From Sulfuriflexus sp032250955 (GTDB lineage: Bacteria > Pseudomonadota > Gammaproteobacteria > AKS1), in contig NZ_JAVVES010000094.1 in the NCBI RefSeq assembly GCF_032250955.1, positions 1 through 7,326 of the forward strand: 7,326 bases of DNA. Direction: 5' to 3'. Shown one piece after another: positions 1 through 5,945 of the stretch. Each line of letters begins with the position of its first letter. Positions within the stretch are counted from its first letter, which is position 1. Position numbers and translations under genes: made by a program. Below the pieces are notes generated by a model. It was not told the DNA's origin, searched no databases, and saw only the letters and a program-made list of their open reading frames with translations.

Positions 1-126
1 CCAATCACCAATCACCAATCACCAATCACCAATCACCAATCATCAATCATCAATCATCAATCATCAATCATCAATCGTCAATCGTCAATCGTCAATCGTC
101 AATCGTCAATCGTCAATCATCAATCG
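1..126. repeat. 18-unit heptanucleotide tandem repeat
   Basis: Eighteen perfect-length 7-bp units run without interruption and probably continue off the left edge. Units fall in blocks: six CCAATCA (1-42), four TCAATCA (43-70), six TCAATCG (71-112), one TCAATCA, one TCAATCG. The block pattern suggests local expansion of variant units by slippage or unequal exchange. On the minus strand the unit reads GATTGAT, so TGA occurs in all three frames within 21 bp, while the plus strand of the array has no stop. The array supplies the last three codons and the TGA stop (113-115) of the DinB-type polymerase. There are no unique spacers, so it is not CRISPR. Confidence 0.96.
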
Positions 127-313
127 TCTGCCGGTGCCCCTCCGGCTTCCAGGCCGGGGCAAGGACGAATTCACCATAGCGGCGATTCACTTCGTCCATG
201 ACCTTGTTGACCTCGCTGTGCGGGGTGTCCTGGGCGGAAAATAATTCAAGCTGTTGTCCCTCGGGTTGTGGGTCGAGGGCATTGACCTGGACCTGGAACA
301 CCCCCCTCACCAT
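113..313 (-). CDS. Out-of-frame C-terminal part of the DinB-type polymerase with clamp-binding motif
   Basis: This is not an independent gene but the displaced end of the polymerase. Deleting one G from the G6 run joins ...HWHGEG to VFQVQVNALDPQ without a gap, as expected for the last strand of the little finger. It then carries QLELF (bases 239-253; residues 353-357 of the repaired protein), a match to the QL(S/D)LF-type pentapeptide with which Y-family polymerases bind the beta sliding clamp. A tail follows with DEVNRRYGEF and GHRQTIDD. The final I-D-D and the TGA stop are encoded inside the heptamer array. As the sequence stands, this part is translated only after a ribosomal frameshift or from the ATG at 311-313, which lacks a convincing ribosome binding site. 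Confidence 0.85.
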   Translation of the reverse strand: MVRGVFQVQVNALDPQPEGQQLELFSAQDTPHSEVNKVMDEVNRRYGEFVLAPAWKPEGHRQTIDD

Positions 314-1310
314 GCCAGTGGGTCGTCAGTACAAAACGGCATAACCTGAAAATGGCCTCGGCGTCGTTATCCGGGCTGGCCAGTTTCAGTTTCAGGCCGA
401 TATAGCCGTCACGTGTGCGCAGGCCGATGCCATAGTGCTGGGCCTGCAGGGTATGGCGACGCAGGCGGGCGGCGAGCTTTTCGCTCATGTGGCGCAGGTA
501 GGTGAGCAGCACATCGGGGTCACGCGTGTTGGGAGGCACGACCTTGCCATGGCCCATGGATTTCGGTGCCGGGATACCGGTGGTTACCTTGTCCGGGTCT
601 TCGCCCTGGCACATGAGCCAGATGCGCCGGCCAAGATTGCCGAAGCGTCGCGCCAGTACGCTGACCGGTAACTGGCCGACCTCGCCACAGGTGCAGGCGC
701 CGTGTTCGGCAAGAAAACCGCCGATGCCGTCGGCGATACCGCATAGCGAGGTGGCGGGTTCATGGTGCAGGCGCTCGCGCGCCTCCCATGGCGGGATCAC
801 GGTCAGGCCATCCGGTTTTTGCAGCTTGGCGGCAAACTTGGCCGTGGTCTTGTCACCGCCGACGCCGGCCGAACAGGTGATCCCCGAGACCTCGAGCACT
901 CTTTGTTTGGCCATGCGTGCCATGCGCACCGGGGTGCCGTGCAGGCGTTGGCAGTGGCTGACATCGAGAAAGGCCTCGTCAACGGAGAAGACCTCGATGT
1001 CCGGGCTGATCTCCTGCAGGACCTGCATGATGGCGGTGGAAACCTTTGTATAGACACGTGGCCGGGCCGGGCGCTGGATCAGGCCCGGGCAGAGTTTCCT
1101 TGCCTCGGGCAGGCGCATACCGGTATGGATGCCAAAGGCGCGCGCCTCGTAAGAGCAGGTGATGATGCAACTGCCACGCTCGCCATTGGTCACCGCCACC
1201 GGCAGGCCACGCAACTGCGGGAAGTCGCGCTGCTCGACGGAGGCAAAAAACGCGTTCATATCGACGTGAATGATCGCGCGATCCCAAATTACCGGACAGG
1301 GGTTAATCAT
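246..1310 (-). CDS. dinB: DinB-type Y-family DNA polymerase (Pol IV), main frame, frameshifted near the C-terminus
   Basis: Translesion DNA polymerase of the DinB/Pol IV group, expected to extend past damaged template bases during the SOS response. The palm starts with IIHVDMN; Asp17 and the SVDE motif (Asp111, Glu112) are the expected metal ligands, and Phe22 aligns with the Pol IV steric gate. GGDKTTAKFAAKL (about 151-163) and KPDGLTVI (165-172) are typical DinB palm/thumb landmarks. Helix-hairpin-helix-like sequence follows near 188-215, then a little-finger domain from about 250. The frame stays homologous to about Glu335, then reads a proline/glycine-rich non-family tail to a TGA at 246-248. 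The true C-terminus lies in the next frame (113-313), so one base is in excess at a G6 run (301-306). Restored length is 398 residues (E. coli Pol IV has 351). It lies 266 bp downstream of lexA on the same strand. The ATG at 1308-1310 has only a weak Shine-Dalgarno sequence. It could be a pseudogene, a sequencing error or a phase-variable gene. Confidence 0.9.
   Translation of the reverse strand: MINPCPVIWDRAIIHVDMNAFFASVEQRDFPQLRGLPVAVTNGERGSCIITCSYEARAFGIHTGMRLPEARKLCPGLIQRPARPRVYTKVSTAIMQVLQEISPDIEVFSVDEAFLDVSHCQRLHGTPVRMARMAKQRVLEVSGITCSAGVGGDKTTAKFAAKLQKPDGLTVIPPWEARERLHHEPATSLCGIADGIGGFLAEHGACTCGEVGQLPVSVLARRFGNLGRRIWLMCQGEDPDKVTTGIPAPKSMGHGKVVPPNTRDPDVLLTYLRHMSEKLAARLRRHTLQAQHYGIGLRTRDGYIGLKLKLASPDNDAEAIFRLCRFVLTTHWHGEGGVPGPGQCPRPTTRGTTA
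301..306 (-). other. G6 homopolymer at the dinB frameshift
   Basis: On the coding strand the sequence is GGTGA followed by six G and then TGTTCC. Upstream codons (CAC TGG CAT GGT GAG) and downstream codons (GTG TTC CAG GTC) both match the family but differ by one base in phase. Five G instead of six puts them in one frame. A homopolymer is a common site both for base-calling error and for real slipped-strand mutation; the sequence alone cannot tell them apart. Confidence 0.85.
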
Positions 1311-1330
1311 TGATGATTTCTTGGCTTACA

Positions 1331-1345
1331 GAACCCTTCGGGTTC
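1331..1345 (-). promoter_or_regulatory. Triloop hairpin just upstream of dinB
   Basis: A perfect 6-bp stem, GAACCC (1331-1336) against GGGTTC (1340-1345), with a 3-base loop, ends 21 bases before the polymerase start codon. It has no following T-run, so it is more likely a leader structure than a terminator. It follows a second hairpin (1356-1381) on the same strand. Confidence 0.45.
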
Positions 1346-1355
1346 ATTGTAAATA

Positions 1356-1381
1356 CCCTAACCATCTCCGATGGTTCAGGG
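1356..1381 (-). promoter_or_regulatory. Bulged 11-bp hairpin in the lexA-dinB gap
   Basis: CCCT plus AACCATC (1356-1366) pair with GATGGTT (1370-1376) and AGGG (1378-1381), with a 3-base loop and one bulged C at 1377. Read in the direction of lexA-dinB transcription it is followed by TATTTACAATG, which is AT-rich but not a T-run. It could be a weak terminator or attenuator between lexA and dinB, or a leader element. The AGGG on the minus strand (1359-1356) that could serve as a Shine-Dalgarno for a small upstream ORF would be paired in this stem. Confidence 0.45.
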
Positions 1382-1385
1382 CAAT

Positions 1386-1558
1386 TGATGAATGATGAAT
1401 GGAAAAGCATTCACTGCGAGCGGAACGTTCCTGCTCGCTTTGCGCTTCGTGGAATAAAAGCCCGTACCAAAGTAAGCGTTGAGCCAGGGATTGGGGTAGA
1501 CACGACAGCCGGTCCGTGGTCACCAATGTCATTTCAATTCATCATTCATCATTCATCA
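1386..1558. repeat. MITE-like segment bounded by inverted heptamer repeats
   Basis: A perfect 16-bp inverted repeat made of heptamer-type sequence (1386-1401 and 1543-1558) encloses 141 bp. The interior has no supported gene. It holds an internal inverted repeat: GCGAGC (1416-1421) and GCTCGC (1433-1438) around the palindrome GGAACGTTCC (1422-1431). Terminal inverted repeats, an internal palindrome, short length and intergenic position resemble a non-autonomous or REP/MITE-like element. I see no clear target-site duplication, and the termini could also arise because two heptamer arrays happen to face each other. Confidence 0.45.
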
Positions 1559-1576
1559 TTCCGCAATCATCAATCC
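1535..1576. repeat. Six-unit degenerate heptamer array touching the lexA stop
   Basis: Forty-two bases divide exactly into six 7-bp units: CAATTCA, TCATTCA, TCATTCA, TCATTCC, GCAATCA, TCAATCC. The last base directly adjoins the lexA TAG stop (1577-1579). Units are more diverged than those at 1-126. On the lexA coding strand they read as GATTGA/GAATGA types, the same orientation relative to the gene as the other two 3'-end arrays. Confidence 0.85.
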
Positions 1577-2188
1577 CTATTTATAGCTGCGTAGTTGCCC
1601 GACCACCACGCCCTGGATGGCCACCCGTTCGGCCGGGTAGAGCATCGGTGTCATCTGGCGGTTGGCGGGGATGAGCATGACCGCGTCGTCACGGTGGTGG
1701 CGCAGGGTCTTGAGAGTGGCCTCTTCGTGGTCGATTAGGGCGACGACGATATCGCCGTTACTGGCGTGGTCGCATTGCTCGACCACGACCATGTCGCCAT
1801 CGAGGATGCCGGCCTCGATCATGGAGTCGCCCTGTACCTTGAGGACAAAGCGATTCTCGCCAATGAAGAACGCGGCCAGGTCGAGCCGGTCATGGTTCGG
1901 AATGGCCTCAATGGGCTGCCCGGCGGCAATCCGGCCAAGCAGGGGCAGGCTGTAGTCCGGGTGCTCAAAATGTGAGTGCTCACTTTCAAGCAAGCGTATT
2001 CCCCTGTGCTTGCTGGGCAGAATGTCGATATAGCCGGCGCGATGTAGCGCCTGCAGATAACGGTGTATGACTCCCCTGGATCGGATGCCGATACCGGCGG
2101 CGATTTCACTCAGCAGGGGCGCATAACCGTGCTGCGCGAAGTAGTCGCGAATGAAGCCGAGGGTGTCGTGCAGGCGCGGTGTGAGCAT
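1577..2188 (-). CDS. lexA: LexA SOS repressor/autoprotease with alphaproteobacterial-type recognition helix
   Basis: Transcriptional repressor of the SOS regulon. RecA filaments on single-stranded DNA stimulate its self-cleavage, which releases damage-response genes. At 203 residues it is close to the usual LexA size (E. coli 202). The N-terminal winged helix-turn-helix covers about 1-70; the recognition helix contains RSRGVIHRYLQAL (36-48). The cleavage site is Ala89-Gly90 in GRIAAGQP. Catalytic Ser122 lies in GDSM and general-base Lys160 in ATLKTL, so the protease appears intact. The ATG at 2186-2188 gives the family N-terminus (MLTPR); no Shine-Dalgarno precedes it, and the predicted transcript starts at the A of the ATG. 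It is autoregulated through the operator at 2203-2217. The polymerase downstream on the same strand suggests a lexA-dinB SOS unit. Whether this is the cell's only LexA or a second one cannot be seen here. Confidence 0.97.
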   Translation of the reverse strand: MLTPRLHDTLGFIRDYFAQHGYAPLLSEIAAGIGIRSRGVIHRYLQALHRAGYIDILPSKHRGIRLLESEHSHFEHPDYSLPLLGRIAAGQPIEAIPNHDRLDLAAFFIGENRFVLKVQGDSMIEAGILDGDMVVVEQCDHASNGDIVVALIDHEEATLKTLRHHRDDAVMLIPANRQMTPMLYPAERVAIQGVVVGQLRSYK

Positions 2189-2194
2189 GGCCGA

Positions 2195-2223
2195 AGCATA
2201 GAGAACGTTTGGAGAACTTTCAA
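2195..2223 (-). promoter_or_regulatory. lexA sigma70 promoter
   Basis: On the minus strand the -35 box TTGAAA (2223-2218), a 17-bp spacer and the -10 box TATGCT (2200-2195) form a near-ideal housekeeping promoter (4 or 5 of 6 matches per box). Normal spacing puts transcription start at 2188, the A of the lexA ATG, which predicts a leaderless mRNA. The LexA operator fills nearly the whole spacer. Confidence 0.75.
2203..2217 (-). promoter_or_regulatory. LexA operator, GTTC-N7-GTTC type
   Basis: The minus strand reads GTTC TCCAAAC GTTC: two direct GTTC half-sites with exactly seven bases between them. This is the known LexA box of Alphaproteobacteria, unlike the CTGT-N8-ACAG box of enteric bacteria. 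It sits wholly between the -35 and -10 boxes of the lexA promoter, 15 bp upstream of the start codon, an ideal place for repression. I found no second copy in front of dinB. Confidence 0.75.
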
Positions 2224-2296
2224 GCCTGTATCCCGGCAGCCTAAAAAGCAGGGTGAATAACTTAAAGTAGAAGGCGTGTCTGCCGATAGCCTGTAA

Positions 2297-2322
2297 GTAC
2301 TTCTAGACAATAGGAAAAGTAC
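2297..2322 (+). promoter_or_regulatory. GTACTT/AAGTAC inverted repeat over the kinase promoter
   Basis: GTACTT (2297-2302) and AAGTAC (2317-2322) form a 6-bp inverted repeat with 14 bp between. The left arm is also part of the 8-bp palindrome AAGTACTT (2295-2302). It covers the proposed -35 box of the kinase gene and part of the spacer, so a regulator bound here would affect the promoter. No known regulator was recognised. Confidence 0.35.
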
Positions 2323-2331
2323 GGGTATTAT
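2304..2331 (+). promoter_or_regulatory. Putative sigma70 promoter of the kinase-phosphatase operon
   Basis: TAGACA (2304-2309, 5 of 6 to TTGACA), a 16-bp spacer and TATTAT (2326-2331) give a plausible promoter. Start of transcription would fall near 2338, leaving about 41 bases of leader before the GTG at 2379. That favours this GTG over the GTG at 2343, which would lie about 5 bases into the mRNA. Confidence 0.5.
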
Positions 2332-2362
2332 CGTAATCATCTGTGCCGCCATCGCAAGCTGC

Positions 2363-2369
2363 AAGGAAA
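2363..2369 (+). promoter_or_regulatory. Ribosome binding site deciding the kinase start
   Basis: AAGGAAA at 2363-2369 lies 9 bases before GTG 2379. The alternative in-frame GTG at 2343 has no such sequence, so 2379 is preferred. Confidence 0.6.
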
Positions 2370-2378
2370 GTTCTCCGG

Positions 2379-5300
2379 GTGGGTAAAGACAACAAAATTT
2401 TATGGGGTATTGTGGTCGGGGGTCTGGTCCTGACCGTGTTGCTCTCCATGTTCGTGTTTCGTACTCATCTGCGCGAAGCGGCGGCCGGCTATGCGGTCAA
2501 CCTGCAAAATTACAGTGAAAGGCTTGAACACGACACGTCTGCCGGTCTACTCCTTGTCGCGGATCTGGAACGCCTGTTTTATACCCACAACGACCTGAGC
2601 GAAAACGAATTTAATAATTATACTGCCGATAAACTGGTTCATTACCACGGCCTGGAGAGCATAGGCTTATTACGCAGGCTCGATGCCGGCCAGGTGGCTG
2701 ATTACGAAGCCTTAATGCAGCGTAGCGGCAAGCCTGGTTACAGGGTGACACCCCTTGCCGGGGAGGCTTATAAACCCGGCCCGTTGCAGGGGATGCACCT
2801 GCCAATGTGTTACCTGAACAGTTTTAATGCGGATAAAACCGGTTTGCTGGCTCCCGGCAGCGACTGGTTAACCAGTGCCGATATGCAGGCCAGCGTGGTC
2901 GACGCGGTTCGAACCGGGAGCGTGGTGTCAACCTTGCGCAACGGCAAGCTATACCTGTTCCAGGCGATTTATTCGCAAGCGATGGAAGGGCTGAATTCCT
3001 TCACCGAAGTCATGAGTGATCCCGGCAGCCGTGAGGCCACCCTGGCGGGTATGTTCGTGTTGCAGTATGACCTGGATACATTACTGTATAGCGATACATG
3101 GAATACGGGCCAGTTACTGGAACTGGTTGACATAAACCAGCCATGGCGGCTACCGGAGCATGAAGACTGGTTGCCCGTTGCAACGGCGGTGCATCCGATC
3201 CCGATTGGTTCACAGGACTACTGCCTGCAGATGCAGTACCCGTTACAGTTCTCGGATATCGAGCTGAGCCATTTGGGCCTCTTCCTCATGGCCAGCTTGC
3301 TGGTCACCGTATCGGGGTTGTTATTGTATCGCGGGCATATACAACGCGTGCGCCTGTTAGAGGCCATGTCACAACATGGCTTGCAGGTTATCGAGGAGCA
3401 GGCCGGTACCCTGGAACGTCGCGACATCGAACTGCAACAACAAAAGCAGGTGCTGGATGAGCACTCGATTGTCAGTATCGCGGATGTCGCCGGACGCATT
3501 ACCTATGTAAACGACAAGTTCTGCGCGGTCAGTGGCTATACGCGTGACGAATTGCTTGGCCGTAATCATCGTCTCGTGCGCTCATCCGAACACTCCCGGG
3601 AATTTTATACAGATCTCTGGTCCACCATCAGCAGCGGCAAAAGCTGGCACGGAGTCATTTGTAACCGGCGTAAGGATGGTGGCCTGTACTGGGTGGATTC
3701 AACTATCAAACCGATTCTGGACAGACATGGCCGGCCGGAAAAATATATCTCCGCGCGCACCGACGTCACGCCACTGGTAAGGATGCGCAAGACGCTCGCC
3801 AATAGCGAAAACAATCTTCTGCAAACCCAGGCATTTGCCAACATAGGCAGCTGGGACTGGAATATCCAGACCGGCCAGATGACCTGGTCAGAACAAATGC
3901 TGCAGATCCTGGGTCGGGCAAATAGCGGTTATGAACCTGCTTATGAAAATTATTTACAGACCATACCGCCGGCGGATCGGGGAGAGGTGACCAATGCGAT
4001 TAAAGCGTGTTGTGATAAGGGGCATGAACTGTCGATTGTGCATCGCATTCTCTGGCCGGACAAAAGTATTCACTGGTTGCAATTGAGTGGTAACGTCACG
4101 CGTGCCGAAGACGGTAGCCCCCTGCACCTGTTGTGTATTGTGCAGGATATTACCCGGCAGACCCGGATGGCGCAGACACTAGACAGGCAAAAAAGCCTGC
4201 TGGACATGTTGCGGAAAGCAATGACGGGCTTTGTGGAAACCCAGTCATTGCCAGGTATCTCCCAGGACCTGCTGGAGGGGCTGCTGGGAGTGACGGATTG
4301 CGATCTTGGCATACTCGCCGAGATAACCTGTGTAGATGACTCGCCGTCCTGCACTATGCATGCAGTCACTGATATTGCCTGGGATGAGACATCACGGCAA
4401 CAGTATGCGACACGGCGCCTGACCTGCGAGGGTAAAAAATCGCTTATCAATCATGTCCTGGAAACCGGCGAGACGGTCATCAGTAACGCGCCGGATACCG
4501 ACCCGCGAAGTGGCGGGGTGCCGGTGGGGCACAGCAGGATAAAAAACTTCCTCGGCGTGCCGGTGTTCTATGGTGACGAGATGGTCGGCATGTATGCCCT
4601 GGCGAACCGGGAGGGCGGCTTTGACGATTCAATTATCGACTTCCTGAAGCCCCTGCAGGCGACCTACGGCATTTTGATTCATGCCATGCGGAGCGTGCAA
4701 CAGGAGGAGCGGAACAAGCATGACTTGCTGAGTGCGAAACTGGATGCCGAACACGCCAGTCGCGCCAAGTCAGAATTTCTCTCCAATATGAGCCACGAAC
4801 TGCGTACCCCCTTAAACGCGATTATGGGTTTTTCACAGTTGCTCGCCGATGACAGGGAGACGCCGTTAACGGAAGAGCAGCACGAGAGTACAGTGGAAAT
4901 CTACCAGGCAGGGCAACATCTGCTGGGCCTGGTCAATGAAGTCCTGGACCTGGCACGGATTGAATCAGGGCGTATGGAGGTCCGTTGTGAGCCGGTCTCC
5001 CTGCATATGATTTATGAGCAGTGCAGCAGTCTCATGCAGCAGTTGGCGGACATGTATGAAATACAGTTTCACGCAGGCTGGCAACAGTTGGCGGACGTCT
5101 GGGTGGTGGCGGATCCGGTCCGCCTGAAACAGGCGATCATGAACCTGGTCTCGAATGCGATTAAGTATAATAATGACGATGGCCATGTTTATCTCGCCTA
5201 TGAAGTGGCGGATGAAGAACAGGTGCGAATCACGGTGACGGATACCGGCCCGGGGCTTTCGGAAGAGGACCAGGAGCAGATTTTTATACCGTTTGAACGC

Positions 5301-5924
5301 CTGGGGAATGAGCAGACCAGCATTGAAGGTTCCGGTATCGGCTTAAGCATTACCCGGCGCATGGTTGAGTTGATGGAGGGGCGACTTGGCTTAACCAGTG
5401 TCCCTGGACAGGGTTCCTGCTTCTGGATCGAGTTGAGGAGCAGTGCTGCGCCGCAAACAGCAGGCATGACTGATAAAAAAGAGCTCATTGCCCGCGAGAC
5501 GCGGGCAAAACCGCACAAGAACACAGCTAATACACGTTACAAATTGCTGTATGTTGAAGACAACCCGGCAAACATACGCTTGATGCAGTTAATCATGCGC
5601 AAGTGCCCGGAATACGAATTACTCATAGCGGAAAGCGGTGAAGAAGGGGTGCGGCTCGCGAAGAGCGCCGCTCCGGATATCATATTGATGGATGTCGGCT
5701 TGCCGGGTATAAGCGGTATCGATGCACTTGGTATTCTGCGCGATGATTTCCTGACCATGGATATCCCGGTGGTTGCCATCAGTGCCAACGCCATGTCGAA
5801 TGATATAAAACAGGCCAGGGAGGCCGGTTTTGTTGACCACCTGACCAAGCCAGTAGAGGCAAAAAAACTGTTTAGGATACTGGATGAATACCTGCCTGAT
5901 ACGCCGGATAGCTGCTCGGCCTGA
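2379..5924 (+). CDS. Membrane hybrid sensor histidine kinase: CHASE-PAS-PAS-GAF-HisKA-HATPase-REC
   Basis: Inner-membrane sensor kinase of 1181 residues, numbered from GTG 2379; GTG 2343 would add 12. Transmembrane segments lie at about 7-27 and 296-317. They flank an extracytoplasmic CHASE-type sensor domain (about 60-270) likely to bind a small ligand. A coiled linker (322-360) leads to PAS1 (361-463, with KDGGLYWVDSTIKP), PAS2 (473-593, starting near GSWDWN) and a GAF domain (602-773, with FLGVPVFYGDEMVGM). HisKA has SHELRTPLN with phospho-acceptor His806. The ATPase has an N-box near Asn922/Asn926, DTGPG (955-959) and GSGIG (984-988). The C-terminal receiver (about 1053-1173) keeps Glu1060, Asp1061, phospho-acceptor Asp1105, Ser1135 and Lys1157. 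All key residues are present, and no HPt domain is seen. The signal is unknown. The stop lies 21 bp before the PP2C response regulator, its probable output. Confidence 0.95.
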   Translation: MGKDNKILWGIVVGGLVLTVLLSMFVFRTHLREAAAGYAVNLQNYSERLEHDTSAGLLLVADLERLFYTHNDLSENEFNNYTADKLVHYHGLESIGLLRRLDAGQVADYEALMQRSGKPGYRVTPLAGEAYKPGPLQGMHLPMCYLNSFNADKTGLLAPGSDWLTSADMQASVVDAVRTGSVVSTLRNGKLYLFQAIYSQAMEGLNSFTEVMSDPGSREATLAGMFVLQYDLDTLLYSDTWNTGQLLELVDINQPWRLPEHEDWLPVATAVHPIPIGSQDYCLQMQYPLQFSDIELSHLGLFLMASLLVTVSGLLLYRGHIQRVRLLEAMSQHGLQVIEEQAGTLERRDIELQQQKQVLDEHSIVSIADVAGRITYVNDKFCAVSGYTRDELLGRNHRLVRSSEHSREFYTDLWSTISSGKSWHGVICNRRKDGGLYWVDSTIKPILDRHGRPEKYISARTDVTPLVRMRKTLANSENNLLQTQAFANIGSWDWNIQTGQMTWSEQMLQILGRANSGYEPAYENYLQTIPPADRGEVTNAIKACCDKGHELSIVHRILWPDKSIHWLQLSGNVTRAEDGSPLHLLCIVQDITRQTRMAQTLDRQKSLLDMLRKAMTGFVETQSLPGISQDLLEGLLGVTDCDLGILAEITCVDDSPSCTMHAVTDIAWDETSRQQYATRRLTCEGKKSLINHVLETGETVISNAPDTDPRSGGVPVGHSRIKNFLGVPVFYGDEMVGMYALANREGGFDDSIIDFLKPLQATYGILIHAMRSVQQEERNKHDLLSAKLDAEHASRAKSEFLSNMSHELRTPLNAIMGFSQLLADDRETPLTEEQHESTVEIYQAGQHLLGLVNEVLDLARIESGRMEVRCEPVSLHMIYEQCSSLMQQLADMYEIQFHAGWQQLADVWVVADPVRLKQAIMNLVSNAIKYNNDDGHVYLAYEVADEEQVRITVTDTGPGLSEEDQEQIFIPFERLGNEQTSIEGSGIGLSITRRMVELMEGRLGLTSVPGQGSCFWIELRSSAAPQTAGMTDKKELIARETRAKPHKNTANTRYKLLYVEDNPANIRLMQLIMRKCPEYELLIAESGEEGVRLAKSAAPDIILMDVGLPGISGIDALGILRDDFLTMDIPVVAISANAMSNDIKQAREAGFVDHLTKPVEAKKLFRILDEYLPDTPDSCSA

Positions 5925-5945
5925 GCATGATAGAAGAAGGGTGTA

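Noticed and set aside
1..126. CRISPR array
   Set aside because: The units are contiguous 7-mers with no spacers, and no cas genes are present.
502..1313. Long plus-strand open frames (502-1053 and 762-1313) opposite the polymerase
   Set aside because: They lie antisense to a clear DinB-type gene, have no family motifs or ribosome sites, and are explained by high-GC codon shadowing.
1331..1345. Second LexA box in front of dinB (GAAC-N7-GTTC)
   Set aside because: The half-sites are inverted rather than direct, unlike the lexA operator, and the sequence is explained as a perfect hairpin. No -35/-10 pair surrounds it.
1310..1594. Open frames in the lexA-dinB gap (plus 1310-1594, minus 1344-1532)
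   Set aside because: Both run through heptamer repeats and hairpins, and their translations are repeat-derived and low in meaning. The region is better described as repeat and leader DNA.
2203..2217. Bacillus-type LexA box (GAAC-N4-GTTC) or enteric box (CTGT-N8-ACAG)
   Set aside because: Spacing and orientation do not fit; direct half-sites seven bases apart match only the GTTC-N7-GTTC type.
2343..2378. Kinase start at GTG 2343
   Set aside because: It has no Shine-Dalgarno and lies about 5 bases after the predicted transcript start, whereas GTG 2379 has AAGGAAA at good spacing and leads directly into the first membrane segment.
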